DNA of 64,000 nucleotides. It comes from Thiocapsa roseilacustris (GTDB lineage Bacteria > Pseudomonadota > Gammaproteobacteria > Chromatiales > Chromatiaceae). The notes below the pieces were generated by a model. It saw only the letters and a list, made by a program, of their open reading frames with translations, had not been told where the DNA came from and did no database searches. The position numbers and the translations under genes were made by a program. Location: NCBI RefSeq assembly GCF_041903755.1, contig NZ_JBBWVE010000032.1, forward strand, positions 1 through 64,000, in the 5' to 3' direction. This document shows positions 9,188 through 16,777 of the stretch, in pieces (the stretch's first letter is position 1; each line of letters starts with the position of its first letter).

Positions 9188-9775
9188 CTACTCATGGCAG
9201 CGCACGACCTTGAGAAAAAACGGCTTGAACCGGATCCCCGCACGCTGCGCCCGAGGCAGGTTGACGAAGGGTAGAATGCGATCGGCGACATGGATTCCCG
9301 CAACGGCGCCGGCCTCCACATCGCCCGCGAAGGGCGAGAAGACCAGGGCGCGATGACGCTCCGACCAGAGGCGCAGCCGCTTGCCCCCGACGTCTACGCT
9401 GGCGACGAAGATTCCGCCGAGCAACGCATCGTCCACGTCCAACGCCTCCGCGCTCAGGGTTTGCACATTCAAGGGGATCTCGCGGATCCAGCCGATGTCA
9501 CGAAGCGCCGCGGCGGCCTCTCGAGCGACCGTGTCGGAGCCTTCGTAGACGACACGGATCTCGAGCTTTCCGTCGGTCGCGCGCTTGTCTTCAAGGTCTT
9601 CAACGGCGCCGAGAACGGCGGGGAAGAGCTTGAGTCCGACACGAAACCGTTGCTCCTCCTCCTGCCACAGCGACTGGGTCCAGGCGCGTGTGGCGACCAG
9701 CCCGAGCCCGAGCCCGAGACACAGCGCCAAGGCAGCGACGAGATCCCGGCGGCTGATTCCCGCATTCGGCGGCAT
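9188..9775 (-). CDS. Exported protein, possibly YfiR-like
   Basis: A 195-residue protein beginning MPPNAGISRRDLVAALALCL, with an N-terminal membrane or signal segment (residues ~11-28). The remainder looks periplasmic: strands around IRVVYEGSD and GIFVASVDVGG, and a C-terminus INxxxAQRAGIRFKPFFLKV-like (actual NLPRAQRAGIRFKPFFLKVV). That end resembles the C-terminus of YfiR/DUF4154 proteins, periplasmic regulators of membrane diguanylate cyclases. The resemblance is weak and from memory. Context supports it: the gene lies between a TonB-dependent receptor (16 bases) and a GGDEF protein with a periplasmic sensor (6 bases). A solute-binding role for the receptor is an alternative. Confidence 0.45.
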   Translation of the reverse strand: MPPNAGISRRDLVAALALCLGLGLGLVATRAWTQSLWQEEEQRFRVGLKLFPAVLGAVEDLEDKRATDGKLEIRVVYEGSDTVAREAAAALRDIGWIREIPLNVQTLSAEALDVDDALLGGIFVASVDVGGKRLRLWSERHRALVFSPFAGDVEAGAVAGIHVADRILPFVNLPRAQRAGIRFKPFFLKVVRCHE

Positions 9776-9791
9776 GAGTTGTCGGCGCCCC

Positions 9792-11837
9792 TTAGAAGCG
9801 GTAGCCGACGGATAACCACCAGCGCCGCCCCGGACGCGGATAGCCGTCCGGGTAGGGCAGGTCCACCCCGCCGAAGCCGGTCGGCAGGTCGGGGTAACGC
9901 ACATCTTCGTCGGTCAGATTCTTGACCCCGAGATGCGCGAAGACCCCCGGCCCGGTGCGCTGATAGCTCAAGGTCAGATCCGCCATGGCGTAACCCGAGA
10001 CCGAATCGCGCGGGTCGGATTCGGGTCGGCTTCGATCGCCGACGTAGCGCAGCTGCAGGGCCGCGGTCCAGGCGTCGACCGGGCGCCAAAGGACGGCTAG
10101 ATTGGCCAGTAGGTCGGTGCCGCCGGGCAGTGGCCGGTCGGCGTCGCGCGAGACCGTGTCCACGTAGGAGAAATTCGCATCGATCTTCACGCGGGCTCCG
10201 AGGCGGACCTCGTATTCCAGCTCGACACCGCGCAAACGCACATCGGCACTGTTGATAAAGCCGTCGTCGTCGTCCCCGAAGACGATCGGATCGACGAGGT
10301 CGGACTGAAACAGGATTAGGCGTCCTTCCCAGCGGGGTTGCTTGAGGATGTAGCCCAACTCGTAGGTCGCGATGTGCCCGGCGTCGATGGACTCCCGGCC
10401 CGGATACTCCCGCTCGTAGAAGGTCGGCGGTCGAAAGGCTTGTGCATACTGGAGCTTGAGGATGTTGGCCTCGTCGATGCGCCAGACGGCGGCCAGGCGC
10501 GGGGTCAGGAAGGCGCCGAGGTCGCTGTAGTCGTCCAGGCGCAGCGCCGCCGTGACTGTGAAGCCCTTGCTCGCACGGATCTCGTCCTGCACGATCAGGC
10601 TGAGAATCCGTCGGTCGAGCTCCTGATCCAGCCAGGTTTCGGGGACATCGAACGACAGGTTGAACCAGTTCCAGCTCGCGCGGTCGACCTGCACCTGACT
10701 CGCCTCGAAGCCCAGCAGGACAAGGTGCCTGTCCAAACCGCGCCAGTGCAGATCCGCGGCCCCGAGGTAGCGCGTCTCGCGGTAGTCCTGATCCAGGTAG
10801 ACGGGTTGCGTGTCGAAATAACTCGGCGGGAAGACGTAGAGCTGCTCGCGTGTGCGCTCGTACTGCAGCGACTCGAGCCGGACGCGTGCATCCAGCGCAT
10901 CCGACAGCGCCAGATCTTGGCCGATTTGAGCCGAGACATAACGCTGTCCGGAGGCAATTCGGTCGTCCGATGGCGGCAGGAAGTGATTGATCCCGAAATG
11001 ATCGCCGTAGTCGTCGTCCAGGATCTTGATCGCGACGGAGGTATTGCGCCAGCGCAGATCGGCGAAGGCACCGAGATACCGGCTCGCTTCGTTCGATGGG
11101 CCGGGCGCGTTGGAGAGCTGCGCCTCGACGATCGCGAAGAGGGCATCTTCGGCGACGGGTACGCCGCCGTTGCCGGCAAGGCCGGCAAGATTGATCGAGG
11201 CGGTCAGATCGCGCTGCGGGTCGCTCCAGTGCCAGATCCCGCCCCCGCCGGCAGCGGCGCGCTCGTTGGCTTGGGCGTGGATCCTGCGGTCGGCTTGCCG
11301 GGTGACGACGTTCACCACGCCGGCGAAGGCATACTCTCCATGCACCGAGGCGCCGGGTCCGCGGATGACCTCGATGCGCTCGATCTGCTCGATGGGGATG
11401 TTCAGGACCGGGTTCGCGGTGGCGAACAGTGTCGAGTTCATCGACACGCCGTCGAGCAGGAACTTGATGTTCCCCGAGGCATAGCCGAAACCGACCCCGC
11501 GACTGAGAACCTGGCGCTCGCCCGTCATCTCGAGCCCTTGGCTGATGCCGGGGACCAGCGAGAGCGCCTCCCAGACGGTGCGAGCGCCGCGGGCGAGCAT
11601 CTCGGATCCGGACAGGATGGTCGCCATGCCGGGGACGAAGTCCGCGTTCATTCCGTTGCGGGTCGCCAGCTCGGTTTCCTGATCGAGGAGACTCAGCAAG
11701 TCGCCGAGAGGTGCGTCGTCGGAGTCGGGCGTCGGTTGGATGCCGGCGGCTTCATCCGTGATCAGCATCATGACGAGCATCGACACGGCGAGTCCGCGCG
11801 GTGCGAGTGATCTTCGTAGGCTTGTTGACGGCAACAC
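9792..11837 (-). CDS. TonB-dependent outer-membrane receptor
   Basis: About 681 residues from a GTG start at 11837, chosen because GGAGG lies 7 bases upstream. An ATG at 11900 would add 21 residues ahead of the apparent signal (LAVSMLVMMLITDEAAG). The plug domain is visible as ARGARTVWEALSLVPGISQG, SRGVGFGYASGNIKFLLDGV and IPIEQIERIEVIRGPGASVH. A 22-strand-type barrel follows, with an LKLQYAQAFRPPTF motif and an aromatic C-terminus (WLSVGYRF). It probably imports a siderophore, corrinoid or other large ligand using TonB energy; the substrate cannot be read. It heads the cluster with the small exported protein, the diguanylate cyclase and the kinase, suggesting ligand uptake is tied to c-di-GMP signalling. 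Confidence 0.9.
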   Translation of the reverse strand: MLPSTSLRRSLAPRGLAVSMLVMMLITDEAAGIQPTPDSDDAPLGDLLSLLDQETELATRNGMNADFVPGMATILSGSEMLARGARTVWEALSLVPGISQGLEMTGERQVLSRGVGFGYASGNIKFLLDGVSMNSTLFATANPVLNIPIEQIERIEVIRGPGASVHGEYAFAGVVNVVTRQADRRIHAQANERAAAGGGGIWHWSDPQRDLTASINLAGLAGNGGVPVAEDALFAIVEAQLSNAPGPSNEASRYLGAFADLRWRNTSVAIKILDDDYGDHFGINHFLPPSDDRIASGQRYVSAQIGQDLALSDALDARVRLESLQYERTREQLYVFPPSYFDTQPVYLDQDYRETRYLGAADLHWRGLDRHLVLLGFEASQVQVDRASWNWFNLSFDVPETWLDQELDRRILSLIVQDEIRASKGFTVTAALRLDDYSDLGAFLTPRLAAVWRIDEANILKLQYAQAFRPPTFYEREYPGRESIDAGHIATYELGYILKQPRWEGRLILFQSDLVDPIVFGDDDDGFINSADVRLRGVELEYEVRLGARVKIDANFSYVDTVSRDADRPLPGGTDLLANLAVLWRPVDAWTAALQLRYVGDRSRPESDPRDSVSGYAMADLTLSYQRTGPGVFAHLGVKNLTDEDVRYPDLPTGFGGVDLPYPDGYPRPGRRWWLSVGYRF

Positions 11838-11987
11838 AACGAGGCCTCCGAGCCCTTGGCGCGAGCGGCATTGCGTAGATGCATCCGACCTGCTCGACAT
11901 CGGCAGACCCGTCGTGGTGCAGGCATACCGGCTCCCGGTGTCGTCTGCCCGAGACGACTTACCCGCTCGGTCGGCGGCCGGAGCGCC

Positions 11988-12608
11988 CTAGGACGTCGGC
12001 AAAAAACCGTCCGCCTTGAGTTTGCCGATCACGGCGGCGATGACCTCGCTGATCGTGGTCTGCTCCGAGCTCGGATCCAGTGTGTCGGAGCGGCCCGACC
12101 AGACCAGCGTTGCTCGTCCGGCGTCGTAGAGATTGGTCTCGAGCCGAAGCGCGCGGTAACCGGCGTAATACCCGGGTGCGGTGACCTCGCTCAGGATGTG
12201 ACCATAATACGGGTAGAGGCGCCCGTAAAGACTCGGAACCACATGGGTGCGTCCACCGCTCGAGGGGGCCTCCGGGTTCTCGCCAGCGAGGTAGGTGACG
12301 ATGACCCCGTCGGCCCCGGATCGCCCGACCGCCTCCTGCACCGCCCTCGCTCGGCCGACATCGCGGTCGGAAAGCAGGGTATGCGCCGCACGCGCTTGAA
12401 CGCCGGCGCCTTTCAGCGCTTCGACAAAATTATCTTCGTAAGCGCGGCGTACGATCGGGTTGGTGGAGATGCCGAAGACGATCAGGTCGCGATACGGGGT
12501 CGGGGGTGTCCCGGGTGCGATCCAGGTCGTGCTCAAGGGGCCCGGCGCGCAGCCGAGCGTCAGCAGGACGGCAAGGCCGAACGCGACGGCAAGCCGGAAA
12601 GGACGCAT
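11988..12608 (-). CDS. Lipoprotein, function unknown
   Basis: A 206-residue protein starting MRPFRLAVAFGLAVLLTLGC; an ATG 11 codons earlier is also open. LTLGC is a lipobox, so it should be a lipid-anchored envelope protein with mature Cys20. The body has an alpha/beta look (LIVFGISTNPIVRRAYEDNF, VEALKGAGVQARAAH, ADGVIVTYLAGE) and a C-terminal helix (TTISEVIAAVIGKLKADGFL). This resembles DUF4136-like lipoproteins, which I cannot confirm. It lies 150 bases from the receptor start and 74 bases after the reductase gene, both in the same direction. Confidence 0.7.
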   Translation of the reverse strand: MRPFRLAVAFGLAVLLTLGCAPGPLSTTWIAPGTPPTPYRDLIVFGISTNPIVRRAYEDNFVEALKGAGVQARAAHTLLSDRDVGRARAVQEAVGRSGADGVIVTYLAGENPEAPSSGGRTHVVPSLYGRLYPYYGHILSEVTAPGYYAGYRALRLETNLYDAGRATLVWSGRSDTLDPSSEQTTISEVIAAVIGKLKADGFLPTS

Positions 12609-12682
12609 AAGCGGTTGCTCCGAGATCGCGAAAGGTTCCATCGGGCGCGGGAGTGTGCCCGGCTCGGGGCGGCAGGACAAGC

Positions 12683-13720
12683 TCAGGTCGTCCCGCTGTT
12701 CTGCGCTTTGGTCGACTTGGTGTCGGCGGCGTACTCGAAGGCGTCCGAATACATGCGATCCCGGTCGAGCCCCGCGGCCTCGAAGGCGATCCGCCCGGCC
12801 TCGACCATGACGGGCGGTCCGCTCATGTAGAGATCGAATCCGCTTGGATCCGGGTGATCTTCGAGGACGGTCATGTGAACGAATCCGGTGCGTCCCTGCC
12901 AGTGCGCATCCGGCTCCGAGAGCACGGGGACGAAGCGGAAGGTGGGCAGTTGCCGCGCCCAAGCGGCCGGCAGATCGGTCAGGTAGAGGTCGCGCTGCGC
13001 ACGCACCCCCCAATAGAGCGCGATCGGGCGGTCGAGTCCGATATGGATCGCATGCTCGATCATCCCCTTCAGCGGCGCGAACCCGGTGCCTCCACCCATC
13101 AGGATGATCGGACGATCCGAATCCTCACGAAGGACGAAGGTCCCCATCGGTCCCTGGATGCGCAGGATGCTTTTCTCGGGCATGCTCTCGAAGACGTAGG
13201 CGGTGAACTCGCCGCCCGGAACATGACGGACATGCAGCTCGATCTCCGCGTCGTCGTGGGGCGCATTGGCGATGGAGAAGGCCCGACGGCGGCCGTCGCG
13301 CAGGATGAAGTCCAGATACTGGCCGGCGAGGAATTGCAGCCGTTGGTTCTCCGGCAGCTTCAGGAAGAGGCGCATCACGTCGTGGTTGAGACGCTCCTTG
13401 CGCGAGACCCGGCAGGGCAGGGTGCGGACCTCGATGTGCGCCACCGACGGGACCTCGCGCACGCGCAACAGCAGGTCGGAAGCCGGCACGGCCTGACAGG
13501 CGAGGCAGGTGTCCTCGGGCTGGCCCTCGAGCGCCTCGGTCGGCCCGCTCGGGTAGTCGACCCGGCCCTCGAGGAGGTGGACCGAGCAGGATCCGCACTT
13601 GCCGTCGCGACAGCCGTAAGGAAGGCCGATGCCTTGGCGCAGCGCGGCGGCGAGGATGGTTTCGCCCGGCTCGACATCGAAGCGATGTTCCGCGGGGAGG
13701 GTTCGGATCTTGAAGCTCAT
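12683..13720 (-). CDS. Ferredoxin-type NAD(P)H flavin reductase
   Basis: A 345-residue electron-transfer flavoprotein. An N-terminal plant-type [2Fe-2S] ferredoxin domain (1-90) has ligands Cys37, Cys42, Cys45 and Cys75 (YGCRDGKCGSC ... CLACQ). An FAD-binding barrel (~100-195) contains RRAFSIANAP, and the NAD-binding domain has ILMGGGTGFAPLKGMIEHA. Proteins with this layout are often named CDP-6-deoxy-delta-3,4-glucoseen reductase and are frequent near ubiD in gammaproteobacteria (ubiD is 3 kb away here). The enzymatic partner is not known. Its upstream region begins with a copy of element P eight bases from the start codon, so its promoter must lie in or beyond that repeat. Confidence 0.85.
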   Translation of the reverse strand: MSFKIRTLPAEHRFDVEPGETILAAALRQGIGLPYGCRDGKCGSCSVHLLEGRVDYPSGPTEALEGQPEDTCLACQAVPASDLLLRVREVPSVAHIEVRTLPCRVSRKERLNHDVMRLFLKLPENQRLQFLAGQYLDFILRDGRRRAFSIANAPHDDAEIELHVRHVPGGEFTAYVFESMPEKSILRIQGPMGTFVLREDSDRPIILMGGGTGFAPLKGMIEHAIHIGLDRPIALYWGVRAQRDLYLTDLPAAWARQLPTFRFVPVLSEPDAHWQGRTGFVHMTVLEDHPDPSGFDLYMSGPPVMVEAGRIAFEAAGLDRDRMYSDAFEYAADTKSTKAQNSGTT

Positions 13721-13727
13721 CGGGTGA

Positions 13728-13813
13728 TTAAACCGCGTCCGGAGTGATTAGGCGATGGTTTTGGATCGGCTCGGCCCTATCTCCATCGGCTGACCCTGGA
13801 TGGCGCGGTTTAA
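13728..13813. repeat. Element P copy (diverged)
   Basis: Bounded by TTAAACCGCG and CGCGGTTTAA. The middle (GGTTTTGGATCGGCTCGGCCC) is a diverged form of the GTTTTTGGATGGGATCGGCC core seen in other copies. It lies 7 bases upstream of the reductase start, so it belongs to a 5' region rather than a gene end. Confidence 0.85.
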
Positions 13814-13970
13814 AGATTTGTTTTTCAATGGCTTGATCTGTACCTGTTCCGAGGCATCGGGTATTCTCAAGGTCATGTTGCCGGGTGCAACGCCGGTTTA
13901 TGCTGGGGACGCGATTCGACAATCTTGAGGCATCGCATGCCGAGTTCGCAAACATGAGGCAGGTTGGGTA

Positions 13971-14834
13971 ATGAACGAGCAGATCGTCGTTGGATGTGGA
14001 TATGTGGGCATGCGCCTTGCCCGCCAATATCGGGAGCAGGGCGAGGCCGTCACCTGCATCGTGCGATCCGATGCGGGGGTGGCGCGGCTCGAGCACCACG
14101 GCATCCAGGGCTTACGCTGCGATCTCGCGGCTGAAAATCTCGGTGATCTCGGCCTTGCCGAGGCGCGGGTCTTTCATTTCGCGCCGCCGCCGGGGAACGG
14201 GGTTCAAGACCCCCATACCCGGCATCTCGTCGAGGTCTTCGAGCGCTACGGTCATCCGCGGCGCGTCCTCTATATCAGCACGACCGGCGTCTACGGCGAT
14301 TGCGCCGGTAGCTGGATCGACGAGACGCATCCAGTCGCGCCTGTTGCGGCGCGCTCGCAACGGCGCCGGGATGCCGAGGAGACGCTGCTCCGTTGGTGCG
14401 CGGAGAGCGGCCGGGATCTGGTCATTCTGCGCGTGGCTGGGATCTACGGCCCGGACCGGTTGCCTCTGGAGCGGATCCGGGCGGGTGCACCTCTTGTCAG
14501 GCCGCAGGAAGCGCCATACACCAACCGGATTCACGTCGACGACCTGGTCACGGCCTGTATCGCGGCGATGGAGCGGGCGCCGTCGGGTGCGATCTACAAC
14601 GCCTGCGACGGTCACCCAAGCACCATGACGGACTATTTTCTCGACGTGGCCGCCGCAGCCGGGCTGCCGAGCCCGCCGCTGATCAGCCTCGCGGAGGCCG
14701 CCGATCGCCTCTCCGAGGGCATGCTCTCCTACCTGAGCGAGTCGCGTCGTCTGCGCAACGATCGGCTGCGCGAAGAGCTGGGTGTCGTGTTCCGCTACCC
14801 GTCGCTGGCCGAGGGGCTGCGCGGTCTCTTTTAG
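13971..14834 (+). CDS. NAD-dependent epimerase/dehydratase family protein
   Basis: A 287-residue extended-SDR protein. The dinucleotide-binding turn is VVGCGYVGMRLARQYREQG near the N-terminus. STTGVYGD carries the Thr/Ser part of the catalytic region, but the usual YxxxK is not obvious (the equivalent stretch is RSQRRRDAEETL). This pattern matches the YeeZ-like, NAD(P)-binding atypical SDR group. A later motif NRIHVDDLVTACIAAMERA is typical of epimerases (HVDDL). The substrate is unknown. It stands alone, 157 bases after an element P copy. Confidence 0.8.
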   Translation: MNEQIVVGCGYVGMRLARQYREQGEAVTCIVRSDAGVARLEHHGIQGLRCDLAAENLGDLGLAEARVFHFAPPPGNGVQDPHTRHLVEVFERYGHPRRVLYISTTGVYGDCAGSWIDETHPVAPVAARSQRRRDAEETLLRWCAESGRDLVILRVAGIYGPDRLPLERIRAGAPLVRPQEAPYTNRIHVDDLVTACIAAMERAPSGAIYNACDGHPSTMTDYFLDVAAAAGLPSPPLISLAEAADRLSEGMLSYLSESRRLRNDRLREELGVVFRYPSLAEGLRGLF

Positions 14835-15032
14835 GCGATCGGCGGATGCGTATCCTCGAACGCTTTTGGCGGCTATGATGCGGCCCTGCATCGCACGCCG
14901 AGGCGGCGGTGCGTCCCGATCGCGCGGAGTGCTCGGATCATCTTCGTTCGGACTGCCCGCTCGAATGCACCCTGTTCCGTTCGACCTCGAGCCCAGGCGT
15001 GATCGGACCCAACAACCCATAAGGAGCCATCG

Positions 15033-15443
15033 ATGACGCGTTCAATCCGACAAGCGCCCGCAATGCTCGCTGCCCTGCTCGCAACCGCGGTCTTTGCATC
15101 CCCCGCCAGTGCGCTTCAGGAAGCGGACTTCAACTACGACTCGACCGAAAATCTGTATCGAATCTGTGCGGTTGCACCGGATGCCGAGGGCCATCAGATC
15201 GCCTCCCTGGCCTGCCGCGCCTTCCTCGAGGCGACCGTCCAATATCACGACGGCGTCACGGCCCGCAATGGCTTGAAGCGCCTCATCTGTTACCCCCAAG
15301 GCGCCACGATCGAGGATGCCCGCGAGGCATTCGTCGCTTGGGCGCAGGCCAACGCCGGGAGCAAGGAGCTGATGGGCGAGCAGCCCGTGAAGGGCGTGGT
15401 GCGTGCGCTCGCAGCCAAATATCCTTGCACGGGTCAGAAATAG
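15033..15443 (+). CDS. Secreted Rap1a/Tai-domain protein
   Basis: A 136-residue protein with a clear signal peptide (MLAALLATAVFASPASA, cleavage after ASA). The mature part has four cysteines (RICAVAP, LACRAF, LICYPQG, KYPC) spaced as in the Rap1a/Tai family, the periplasmic immunity proteins of type VI amidase effectors. It also has the typical WAQANAG...VVRALAAKYPC ending. No amidase effector or T6SS gene is adjacent, so immunity is not supported by context; many homologues are free-standing envelope proteins. AAGGAG eight bases upstream supports the start. A glycine-zipper lipoprotein gene follows 60 bases later. Confidence 0.75.
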   Translation: MTRSIRQAPAMLAALLATAVFASPASALQEADFNYDSTENLYRICAVAPDAEGHQIASLACRAFLEATVQYHDGVTARNGLKRLICYPQGATIEDAREAFVAWAQANAGSKELMGEQPVKGVVRALAAKYPCTGQK

Positions 15444-15503
15444 GCCCTTCATCCATCGGGCGTCGGCCGGCGGCTCGACGCCCTCGCAGTCTCGGAGATT
15501 CCA

Positions 15504-15740
15504 ATGATGAAAGTCACGACAGTTACGGCCGCTCTGGCCTGTATTCTGCTGATCGCCGGATGCGGCAGCACGACCACCTCGCGCGTTGCTACAGGCACCG
15601 GTATGGGCGCAGCCAGCGGTGCCGTCATCGGATCCTTCAGCGGCAATGCCGGTCGCGGCGCGCTCATCGGTGCCGGTGTGGGCGCCTTGGGCGGGGTGCT
15701 CGTCGACGAGCATCAGCGCGGCAGCTTCAGCAACAACTGA
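15504..15740 (+). CDS. Glycine-zipper lipoprotein
   Basis: A 78-residue protein with lipobox LLIAGCGS (lipidated Cys20) followed by a glycine-zipper stretch: GTGMGAASGAVIGSFSGNAG, then RGALIGAGVGALGGVLVDEH. The G-x-x-x-G spacing packs helices in membranes. Such proteins are envelope components related to the YMGG/Slp-like glycine-zipper families. The gene follows the Rap1a/Tai-like gene in the same direction and ends just before a GC-rich hairpin, consistent with a two-gene operon. The precise role is unknown. Confidence 0.8.
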   Translation: MMKVTTVTAALACILLIAGCGSTTTSRVATGTGMGAASGAVIGSFSGNAGRGALIGAGVGALGGVLVDEHQRGSFSNN

Positions 15741-15757
15741 TCCGGACGATCGATCGA

Positions 15758-15778
15758 CCGAGCCGTTTGTCGGCTCGG
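15758..15778 (+). terminator. Hairpin after the glycine-zipper gene
   Basis: A perfect 8 bp stem CCGAGCCG / CGGCTCGG with loop TTTGT, 17 bases after the stop codon. There is no uridine tract, so factor-independent termination is uncertain. Confidence 0.5.
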
Positions 15779-16396
15779 CCGGCCATCTGTCTCTCCCACC
15801 CTGCGTGTGCACTTGTGCACGTCGCGGGTGTTTTGCCCCCCGACAGGACGCGTGCGGCCTCGCGTGGCGCTCGTCGGACTCGGCGAGGCGATGCGCGGGA
15901 TTCGGCGACGCACTCGACGGGCATCGGCGGCGATCGGCTTGAGGCGAAAAGGTTTGTCGGCGCGTTTGGCCGGGCAGGTTTTCAGTTTTTTCTCCCTGGG
16001 GATCGGGTTTCCGTTCGACGAATCGTCACATTTTTTTCAATGAAACGCAGTTGACGCTTCGCACACGATCCACTAGCTTTCATCGGGAAAGAATCGCGGC
16101 GCTTTCGGGGTTTCGGTGCACGACGTACTGCAGGAAGTCCCGGGACAGGAAACGCTGCAGCACATTGGACCGGCGCACGACCGTGACGGCGAGGCGATGT
16201 CGGGTGCGTTTCGGCCGTTCGTGATGATGCCGCCCTCTGATCCAGGTTGAATGCACTGATCTCCTTTCCCGTGCCCCTCCCGCGATGCCGCTCTTCGCGC
16301 GGGTGCGGTTTTGCGTTACCCGCTGTCGAGTCGGCTTGTGTGTTGGCAGCTCGGCGGTCTTGGCTCGACCAACGCACACCAGCATGAGAGACAGCG
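15779..16396 (+). promoter_or_regulatory. Long leader upstream of the RRM gene
   Basis: About 620 bases without a convincing gene. A candidate promoter is TTGACG (16051-16056), a 17-base spacer and TAGCTT (16074-16079). Starting there, the transcript would have a leader of about 310 nt before the RNA-binding protein. A GC-rich hairpin (CCCGCG...CGCGGG near 16286-16310) lies in the leader. Long structured leaders are known for cold-induced RNA-binding genes; that comparison is inference. Confidence 0.4.
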
Positions 16397-16678
16397 ATGA
16401 GGATCTACGTAGGAAACCTAACCTATAGCGTGACCGACGACGACCTGCGGGAAGTCTTCGGAGAGTTCGGTGATCTTGCAGCCGCGGAGGTGATCAAGGA
16501 TAAGTTTTCCGGTCAGTCCAAAGGCTTCGGATTCGTCGATATGCCCAACAACTCGGAGGCGGATGCGGCCATCAAGGCGCTGAACGAAACCGACTTCAAA
16601 GGACGCAAGCTCACCGTCAACGAGGCGCGTCCGCGTGCCGAACGTCCACGTGGCGGCGGGGGCGGGAGCCGCTACTGA
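16397..16678 (+). CDS. RRM-domain RNA-binding protein
   Basis: A 93-residue protein consisting of one RNA-recognition motif plus a basic, glycine-rich tail. RNP2 is RIYVGNL (residues 2-8) and RNP1 is KGFGFVDM (~42-49). The tail ARPRAERPRGGGGGSRY resembles that of cyanobacterial and proteobacterial cold-inducible RNA-binding proteins, which bind single-stranded RNA and act as chaperones or regulators. It is a single-gene unit behind a long leader. The start is well placed after GAGAGACAGCG. Confidence 0.9.
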   Translation: MRIYVGNLTYSVTDDDLREVFGEFGDLAAAEVIKDKFSGQSKGFGFVDMPNNSEADAAIKALNETDFKGRKLTVNEARPRAERPRGGGGGSRY

Positions 16679-16777
16679 GCCCGATGCTCGACTCATGGCC
16701 TAGACAGGATCGTCGTCGCGGCGCGTTGCGCCGCCGGCGTCGATCTTGACCCTCGATGTCGTTTATCCGCCTCGCCG

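Noticed and set aside
10338..11810. A 490-codon open frame on the plus strand opposite the TonB receptor
   Set aside because: It is a mirror of the receptor gene: low-complexity, Arg/Gly/Asp-rich translation with no domain, whereas the minus strand shows a complete TonB-dependent receptor.
11838..11987. Possible cobalamin riboswitch upstream of the TonB receptor
   Set aside because: I could not find the conserved B12-box or the accompanying core elements in the 150 bases upstream.
15033..15740. Type VI effector-immunity pair
   Set aside because: A Tai-like immunity fold is present, but no amidase effector or secretion gene is adjacent; the partner is a glycine-zipper lipoprotein.
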